A DNA stretch of 36,927 nucleotides from Hymenopellis radicata (taxonomy: Eukaryota > Basidiomycota > Agaricomycetes > Agaricales > Physalacriaceae): positions 1 through 36,927 of the forward strand of contig JADNRX010000513.1 of the NCBI GenBank assembly GCA_015501595.1. Reading direction: 5' to 3'. Below the pieces are notes generated by a model. That model was given only the letters and a program-made list of their open reading frames with translations. It was not told where the DNA came from and ran no database searches. This document shows positions 30,743-36,927 of the stretch, piece after piece; the stretch's first letter is position 1; every line of letters begins with the position of its first letter. Position numbers and translations under genes: made by a program.

Positions 30743-32678
30743 TTACGAGTACAATAGTACATCTGGACCATTGAAAACATCGAAAGGTATACAGAAGTAG
30801 TGCTGGTCATTCTCTGTAACGAAGTTCCGCCGCTCTTCTAGCATTTGCATCGTAACTCGGTCGGCCTCGTCATTTTCCATCATCCAATGTGTGCAGTCAA
30901 CGATATGGTCGACCACCTCGAGAGCAGTCGTACATCGATATACTCATGCAAGGCCTCCTAATCCAATCCCGCTGTTGAGGCCGACTGTAGCGGTTGACGG
31001 TATAGGCGGAATATCTGGGTCTACTAGCAGGAAGGAAACCATACGTAGGAGTCCCGGCTTGGAAGGATCGGCGAGCCGCACGGGTTTGTGGCGGAACTGG
31101 TATATGTTGGGGAAGACGATGGCGAGACCTTCGCGAATGCGAACGCTGCCAACGTACTGATGACATGGATCTCCGTCGCTGAGCCCCCATGTGCGCAGAG
31201 TTGCGCCATTATCTCCTGCGCCGAAGCCGCGAGGAAGGTGACGGCCATTCGAAAGTTTATTGAGGCGTCGTTGATATTTTCCTAGGGAGAGTTCATTCGT
31301 GTCTGCTTTCTGCCTTCTAGAGTGACTTACCATTGTGGTGTAGTAAAAGCCGGACGCGACGATGCGCTCGTTCTTCATTCCCTGAACCCGCAGCGATGTA
31401 TGCTATTGTCGACAGTCCGCGGCGGCTAGCCGAGTAATTCAGCCACTGGATGCAAAATGGCATTGAAAGACACCTACTACTCTAATTTCGGACGCTGCGA
31501 TGATAACTTGTACCTTTCTCCCGGCGAGCGTTACGACATGTCGTCGGTCCTCCAATCCACCAAGATAACCTTGCTCGGACACATCCGGTAAATTTATGGG
31601 TCGATTTGATAACCATTGCCACATATCCTTTTCATACGTTTCCCATCCTTCGTCGTCGTCGGAATACTCTGGGCTTCCGGCTCGTCCCACTGAGAGTACC
31701 ACGACTGCCCCGGGATGCGCTGGTGCAGTGGATTGATCCGATGCAAGTCTGTCAGCGTGTGCTCAAACAGGGGAATGAATGCCTTCAATGTAGTTTGGAG
31801 AAGGTGATAGAGATGTCGGTGTGATGGATGGAGATTGTTGATGTAGGAGAGGAATTCTATAGTCTGAGAGGCGGATATTTGAATGTCGGTCGGGAGGAGA
31901 GCGAAGCGATGAGATATAGAGTAAAGGTCCTCTGAAGGGATGGATATGGGAAGTTGGTCTCGAGAGGACACAGTCTTTCCATATATGAGAGGATAGCGAT
32001 ATGGATCTATTAATCCTATTGACGAGATTCCTCCGCGCATTGCCAAGCGGACGTCTTTGGGAACCAGGGAGGCCAACTCGCTGTTCAAGTCCGCCAATGT
32101 GGATGGTTCTATGAGGCTGTCCGACTCCCATATACGCTCGAAAGAAGATGGCCGACTGTAATCACTATCAGGGGAGCGATATGTAGCGGAGACTAGTGAC
32201 TCACCATTTATGTGAACTGTCATATAACGCGGCATAGCCCGCGAGTTCGTCCAAGACATACTGAATCTAGCCAACAAAGTTAACAATTGTGCAAATTCGT
32301 TAACGCTCTATACCTGATTATCGTTTAGTTTAACTTGTGTTATCGTCGTCGAGGGCAAGATAACGTCCCATACACGATCACATGCTTCTTGTGCCCACTC
32401 ATGTCGTCGATTGTAATGAGTCCGCCACCAGTCAGGTTTGCGACGAAGTTCGGCAGAAAACTGGCTCATTGCCAGGTCGGATAGCTATTGAAGATAGCAC
32501 AGTTCAAGATTTGATCACAGGTCCTTGTAACACGAACTGACAGTGCGGGGTTGATCTGTGAAGTGAGGGTGTCAATCACCTCAGCTTCAAAGATGCTGGT
32601 AGTGGCCCCACCGCCGACGCCTCCCAGGTAGAATGTGCAGTCATTGAATGGGTGTCGGTAACCGCGCGAGTCCGACAT
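30743..32678 (-). pseudogene. DUF4246 protein, right-arm copy (five frameshifts)
   Basis: This is the mirror of the intact gene at 7713-9654, with the same six-exon structure and ATG at 32678. Against the left copy it has one base fewer near 31671 (CCCC to CCC), 31390 (GG to G), 31235 (TTT to TT), 30979 (CCC to CC) and 30957 (GGG to GG), all given on the coding strand. Each shifts the frame; none is accompanied by a nonsense change elsewhere. The altered ligand motif (WRVQG, YQFR) is shared with the left copy, so it predates the duplication. Either the sequence here is wrong or the copy is dead. Confidence 0.8.
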
Positions 32679-32796
32679 TGTGCCGAACGATGTCGTGGTT
32701 TAGAAAGAAAGACCTCGGCCCGGTTATCCGAGTCTAATCTGTACGTACTTGACAGCAAACCGTCACCAGCCACACAAGAGCCTCCAGGGATCCACC
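32679..32796. promoter_or_regulatory. Bidirectional promoter region, right-arm copy
   Basis: This is the mirror of 7595-7712, between the divergent DUF4246 and Pin1 copies, and nearly unchanged. Conservation here shows that the duplication carried the regulatory sequence too. Confidence 0.4.
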
Positions 32797-33400
32797 ATGG
32801 TTGTGCGTCTGTTTCCACCACAACACGATGTCCTATTACTTATGGTCTTTAGTACGAAATCCGCATGTCCAACTCCAAAAAATGCCCTACTTTTTCAATA
32901 CGGAAACGCAGCAATCGACATGGGAACCACCTGCAGGAATGACACGCGAAGAGGTCGAACAGCTGCAAGGCGCACACTTTCTCAAGGGCGGCGCACAGCA
33001 GTTCGACAAGTCGGGCCAAGTGCGGGCCAGCCATCTCCTTGTGAAGCACAGCGGTAGCAGGCGTCCCGCCAGCTGGAAAGACGTACGCCTCCCTACCATA
33101 CGTATATGCACTGAACTACATCTTCATCATCAAGCCCAAATTACGCGTTCCAAGGAAGAGGCCATCGACATCCTCAAAGGCTACCAAGCCGAGATCGGCG
33201 GATCCAAGGAGAAATTCGCGGAACTCGCGCAGTTGCACTCTGATTGCTCTTCACACGAAAAGGGTGGAGATCTTGGTTTCTTTGGGCGTGGCCAGATGCA
33301 GAAACCGTTTGAAGATGCGGCGTTTGGGCTCGAGGTTGGGCAGATGAGTGACATCATCAGCTCGGATAGTGGCGTGCATATCGTGTTGAGGACCGCTTAA
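32797..33400 (+). pseudogene. ESS1: Pin1/Ess1 prolyl isomerase, right-arm copy (two frameshifts)
   Basis: This is the mirror of the left Pin1 gene; the exons are 32797-32802 (inferred), 32853-33082 and 33135-33400. The run of seven A after ATGTCCAACTCC is six here (near 32879), shifting the frame before the WW domain. The run of four C at the start of the last exon is three (33135-33137). Everything else, including RASHLLVKH and [12 protein letters not shown], matches the intact copy. Both differences are homopolymer contractions, so the true sequence may well be functional. Confidence 0.8.
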
Positions 33401-33865
33401 AGTGGCCTCGATGGATGACGATGAATGAGAAGTTTAACAAAAGCATGTAACACGGAACACAAAAGTGTAACAGTATAGGACTGGAAGCAACAAGAAACGA
33501 CAGCTTGGATAGATATGTACGAACTGACTTTTACACTCCATCGGCGAGCAACGACTTGCTTTCACTGCATTATATCAAGACTCAGTCTACATATCTATCG
33601 CTCTGTGCACGCTGTATGTGGACGTCTTGACATGAGAAAATATCTGAGCAGTTGTTTAGTGCCTTTTGGATTGCCAAACAACCGCAACTGCCAAAGGCGG
33701 CCATCATCCGCCTCACCTCGCGGAACTCTACATTGAATATTCCTGTAAGTCCATGTGTTCGCTATTGATAACGGACACCATTCGAAGTCGAACTTTAGCG
33801 CCTGTCGGGTCATTTCGCCTTTTTTAAGCGCTTTAGGGCTTCTTCCCTCAAACAAGGTTACTATC
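33401..33865. other. Spacer between Pin1 and MOSC, right-arm copy
   Basis: This is the mirror of 6523-6988. The small frame seen on the left is interrupted here, which argues that it is not a gene. Confidence 0.5.
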
Positions 33866-35438
33866 ATGGGCTCACACGAGGATCTCGTGCTACGGCTATC
33901 TGCGCTTCCTACAGAGACCGTCACTGCCTTGCTCACTTGTATTGCCGGCGCATTAGTTCTGCTCGTTGCCTTCACTCGTTCTTCGCTTAGTCATCCCAAA
34001 ACTTCGTCTGCACCACCTGTCTCTTTGTCTGCACCTGTCAACTCCCGCCTGCGAGTCGCGACATTGACGCGTCGCGCCTGAATGCGCCAAATTATGGTTA
34101 CGACGATGTTCGCGTCTCAAAGTTGTTAATTCACCCATCAAGGTACGCATATATTTGGTTCGAGTCATCGCGTCTGAAAGTCGTAAAGGTACGCATATAT
34201 TCGGGTCAAGCCGCTATAACCTCAATCATTAGAGCTGTCGCGGCATTTCTGTACAATCGGCGCGATATACGCCTGAAGGCCTTGAGGTACGTGTCTTGTC
34301 ACTCATTAACGTGTCATTGAGCAACCCACAGAATGATAGGCTTTGGTCTATCGTCGATGCCGAAACGAAGGCTGTTTTAACAGCGCGAGAGTTTGCCAAA
34401 GTAAGATCCGAGTGTTCACACCCGCAACCGCTGACAATGCTTAACCTAGATGGTGCTCATAACGTCCCGGATAGATGTCGACAAGGGCGTCTTAAACGTC
34501 TCTTTCCCAGATGACTCGGGTTGCGAATCCTTCGAAGTCCCACTACGTCCCTCCGAGGCCATGATGATGACCTGGCAATCGTATGAATCCCGGTTTTACC
34601 GAGTACTATTCAACTAAGGCACTATCTCAAGGATCGAAGTAACACTCTGGGGACAACCATTGACAGCCGTGTGTGCGAAGCCGTAAACGCCACCACGGAT
34701 GCAACCGCTATTCTCTCAGCGTACTTTGGAAAGCCTGTGTATCTAGCGTACAAGAGCCGGAGGCCGCGAGTGTGTGACCCGACGGACGCGTTCCCGGAGC
34801 TGAAAGCGACAACTGTGTATCAAGATGGCTATCCCCTCTTGTTCCTTTCTGAAGAGAGCATGGGGTTATAGAAGACGAGACGCGAGGCCAGGTGGGGATA
34901 CAGGGGGTTGATGAAAGCTGGAGAAAGAATAGAATGGTGATTGAAAGGTCGGTCTCTTTTCGGCGATATAGACGGCAACATGTGGAAGCTTTCATTGAAT
35001 TTATCGTCGTGTTGCCTCGGGTCCAGCTGATGCCTTGTGTGCAGGTTCAGGCCCAACATTATTTTTCATGGAGGCGGGCCATTCGCTGAAGATCTATGGG
35101 AGGAGATCGGGATTGTCAATCAGACTGGATCTACTACGATCCCGAGCTTTCTGGTCGTGTCCAAGTGTACGCGATGTCTAGTGCGTATCTCGACGTCATC
35201 CAGGACGAGTGCCTTACTTTCGATCGCAGCTGCCAAACGTTTCTCCAGAAACAGGAATCAGGGACAAGGCGGTTCCGTACAAGGTCCTGATGAAGATACG
35301 CGTCGGTATTGATCCTAAACAGAAGTGGAAGGCGTGTGTGGGTTGCAATGGGTTCCTCTACAGAGTGGGACAGTATCTGTGGGAGACAAGGTTGTGGTCA
35401 AGCGGATGCTGAGCTCCGTACTGAACAATGCTGCTTAG
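33866..35438 (+). pseudogene. MOSC-domain protein (mARC-like), right-arm copy (homopolymer frameshifts)
   Basis: This is the mirror of the left MOSC gene. It lacks both left-arm lesions: the first ATG (33866, MGSHEDLVLRLS) is in frame, and SKCTRCLLPNV reads across a proper splice site (donor GTGCGT after the CTA codon, near 35183). It carries its own shifts instead, each one base short of the left copy: near 34062 (CC to C), 34133 (CCCC to CCC), 34649 (G5 to G4), 34862 (G5 to G4, producing an early TAG) and 35350 (G4 to G3). If those are consensus errors this is the functional copy of the pair, encoding a membrane-anchored molybdenum-cofactor protein of about 402 aa. Confidence 0.75.
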
Positions 35439-35831
35439 TAGTGCCCAGCTTTATCATTCTTTATCCGGAAATACTGTAGAGAACTTGATGAATTTGTAGA
35501 GTTACACTGCGGCGCGAACTAACGAGCTGCGCCGAGTCGGATGACCTGCCGAGGCCGCGGACCGCAACATAACATGTCGGAAAAGCAACAGCGACTGAGG
35601 TTCAAGTCAGTGGGAATATATTCCAGGTATTCAGCGAAAAAGCTGAGTACTAGGGCCGGAATCTGGACCCATGAGGAGGAATAGATCACGTGGAAGGGGG
35701 TGCCTGCCTCCATAACGAGACGAGCTAAACTTGATCAGAACTCTCAACATCAACGTCGTGCTAGACGCCGCACCAGGACGAGCAGCGTGCTCCACATAAC
35801 CTCGCCGGGCTGACGGAGGTCGCCCATTAGT
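35439..35831. other. Intergenic region, mirror of 4394-4928 without the insertion
   Basis: This matches the left intergenic region but lacks the poly(T) tract and its adjoining sequence. I see no gene here. Confidence 0.6.
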
Positions 35832-36927
35832 ATGGCAAGAGCAAAATGGATCTTTGGTGCACCTCAGAGTCCGTCATCGGCCGGCGCAAAGGCAGTCTCC
35901 ATCCCGCCCATATCCTCTGCGGATGCCAAGAAATATGGCCTCGAGAACGTGTGTAATTTGCTCGCATAATGCCGGGATAACGCTTACAACTCGCCTTGCA
36001 GTTTGGCAATACTTGGTGAGCAGATGCACCCACAACCGCCCGCAACGATAGCTGACGATGAGTAAAGTTATGCCAACTCTGTGATACAGGCCCTCTACTT
36101 TTGCACGCCTTTTCGCGAGCTACTGCTTCAAGCGGAGGACCGCCCGGCAGGCGACGCCTCACAAGATGCGCTTCCGACGGCCTCTTGCACGCCTCCACCA
36201 TCCTTGGCGCCCGTGCGTGGCAAACCGGAGCGCAGACCTTCCACTTCAAACGGCGTTCCCGACGCCACACCTTCAGAAACGTCCCTTCCAACATCCCCGT
36301 ACCCATTCCTCAATCTCCCCGACCCTCTTCTCCGCACTCCGTTCTCTCTACCTGCACATATCCACAAGTCCATCCGACAAGGGCACCGTCGCTCCGCGGG
36401 CTTTCATCGACAAAGTCAGAGAAGGCAACGAAATCTTCCGTACCTCCATGCATCAGGATGCCCACGAATTCCTAAATTACCTTCTTAATAAGATTGTAGA
36501 AGAAGTAGAAGAGGATCGAAAGCTACAGCACGACTCGGCGGCTGAAGACCGTAAGCCTCACTCTTTTTGCGCGCATCTCTTACTCATAAGGCGCGTTCCA
36601 GTCTCCAACTCTGTTGCAACACTTGCTTCCGGAGTACAGCCTACCATAATAACAGCAACTACTAGCTCTAATTCCGGAACCTCCCCTGAGGACGCCACCC
36701 TCGTTCACAAACTATTTGAAGGCATCCTCACCAGCGAAACCCGCTGCCTGACCTGCGAGACGGTACGCGTTCTCTTGTTCTTCCCGCCCTGGTGACCCTA
36801 TCAATTTAGGTATCATCTCGGGACGAGTCTTTCCTGGACCTATCAATCGACATCGAACAAAATTCCAGCGTCACCGCTTGTTTGCGGCAGTTCAGTGCTA
36901 GCGAGATGCTGTGCCACAAGAACAAGT
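35832..36927 (+). pseudogene. UBP9: Ubp9/CreB-type deubiquitinase, right-arm copy, cut by window end
   Basis: This is the mirror of the gene at 1268-4393. Exon 1 is 35832-35948, the 14-nt microexon is 36002-36015, and exon 3 begins at 36068. The Cys box GNTCYANS is intact. Two single-base losses near 36294 (a G from CCGCC) and 36317 (C5 to C4) put the rest of exon 3 out of frame before [12 protein letters not shown]. The copy then reads through CLTCE and runs off the window in the CHKNK region, so the His box and tail are not visible. Confidence 0.85.

Larger units (their letters stand above)
27465..36927. repeat. Right arm of the large inverted repeat (open at window end)
   Basis: This is the reverse complement of 3296-12934, about 176 bp shorter in total. 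The gene order mirrors the left arm down to intron positions. Substitutions are scattered, more in introns and spacers than in exons, and homopolymers are repeatedly one base shorter than on the left. The window ends inside the deubiquitinase copy while identity is still high, so the arm continues beyond it. Confidence 0.95.

Noticed and set aside
3296..36927. Arms as terminal inverted repeats of a giant transposon
   Set aside because: The arms carry host housekeeping genes and the spacer holds no transposase, tyrosine recombinase, polymerase or capsid gene. No target-site duplication can be assessed because the outer right end is outside the window.
1..36927. CRISPR array, tRNA or rRNA genes
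   Set aside because: No regularly spaced direct repeats and no cloverleaf or rRNA-like stretches were noticed, and this is a eukaryotic nuclear locus; tRNAscan would be needed to exclude a tRNA fully.

Overview
The window looks like nuclear DNA of a filamentous basidiomycete, most likely an Agaricomycete. Genes are dense, with many GT-AG introns of about 40-65 nt. The gene content fits: a CreB/Ubp9-type deubiquitinase with a long disordered tail, a DUF4246 protein, F-box proteins that begin with a CPNCG motif, an ABCA-type transporter, and tiny intron-rich genes for Dad3 and Swi5. I identified everything by reading translations and splice sites by eye; no database search was run.

Layout: the dominant structure is a large inverted repeat. 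The left arm (about 3296-12934) and right arm (about 27465-36927, running off the window end) are reverse complements at an estimated few percent divergence. They flank a unique spacer of about 14.5 kb. Each arm holds, from outside to inside: deubiquitinase, MOSC/mARC-like gene, Pin1/Ess1 prolyl isomerase, DUF4246 protein, an unnamed conserved gene, and an F-box/LRR-like gene. The left deubiquitinase continues outward to 1268; bases 1-1267 hold no gene I can defend.

The spacer holds a second, tandem F-box gene (13470-15324), Dad3 (15622-15997), a possible small ORF (16076-16320), an F-box relic (about 16474-16549), an 8-cysteine small secreted protein (17248-17580), adenosine kinase (17977-19260), an RCC1-repeat protein (19360-20511), a doubtful small ORF (20637-20900), Swi5 (20962-21413) and a 16-exon ABCA-type transporter (21583-27079).

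Integrity: left UBP9, Pin1 and DUF4246, and spacer Dad3, adenosine kinase, RCC1, Swi5 and the secreted protein all splice into open frames. The F-box genes, the transporter and nearly every right-arm gene carry single-base frameshifts. Most of these are homopolymers one base too short: seven in the transporter and about a dozen in the right arm. That pattern points to consensus errors, or to a lower-quality haplotype sequence joined into the contig, at least as much as to real pseudogenes. The left MOSC copy and both copies of the unnamed gene also carry lesions of other kinds.

The genes do not form one pathway: they are ordinary housekeeping genes (ubiquitin removal, proline isomerisation, purine salvage, kinetochore, recombination, lipid transport) beside an F-box cluster. 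The points of most interest are the inverted duplication whose inner breakpoints sit at F-box 3' ends, and a DUF4246 protein that appears to have lost all three predicted iron ligands.
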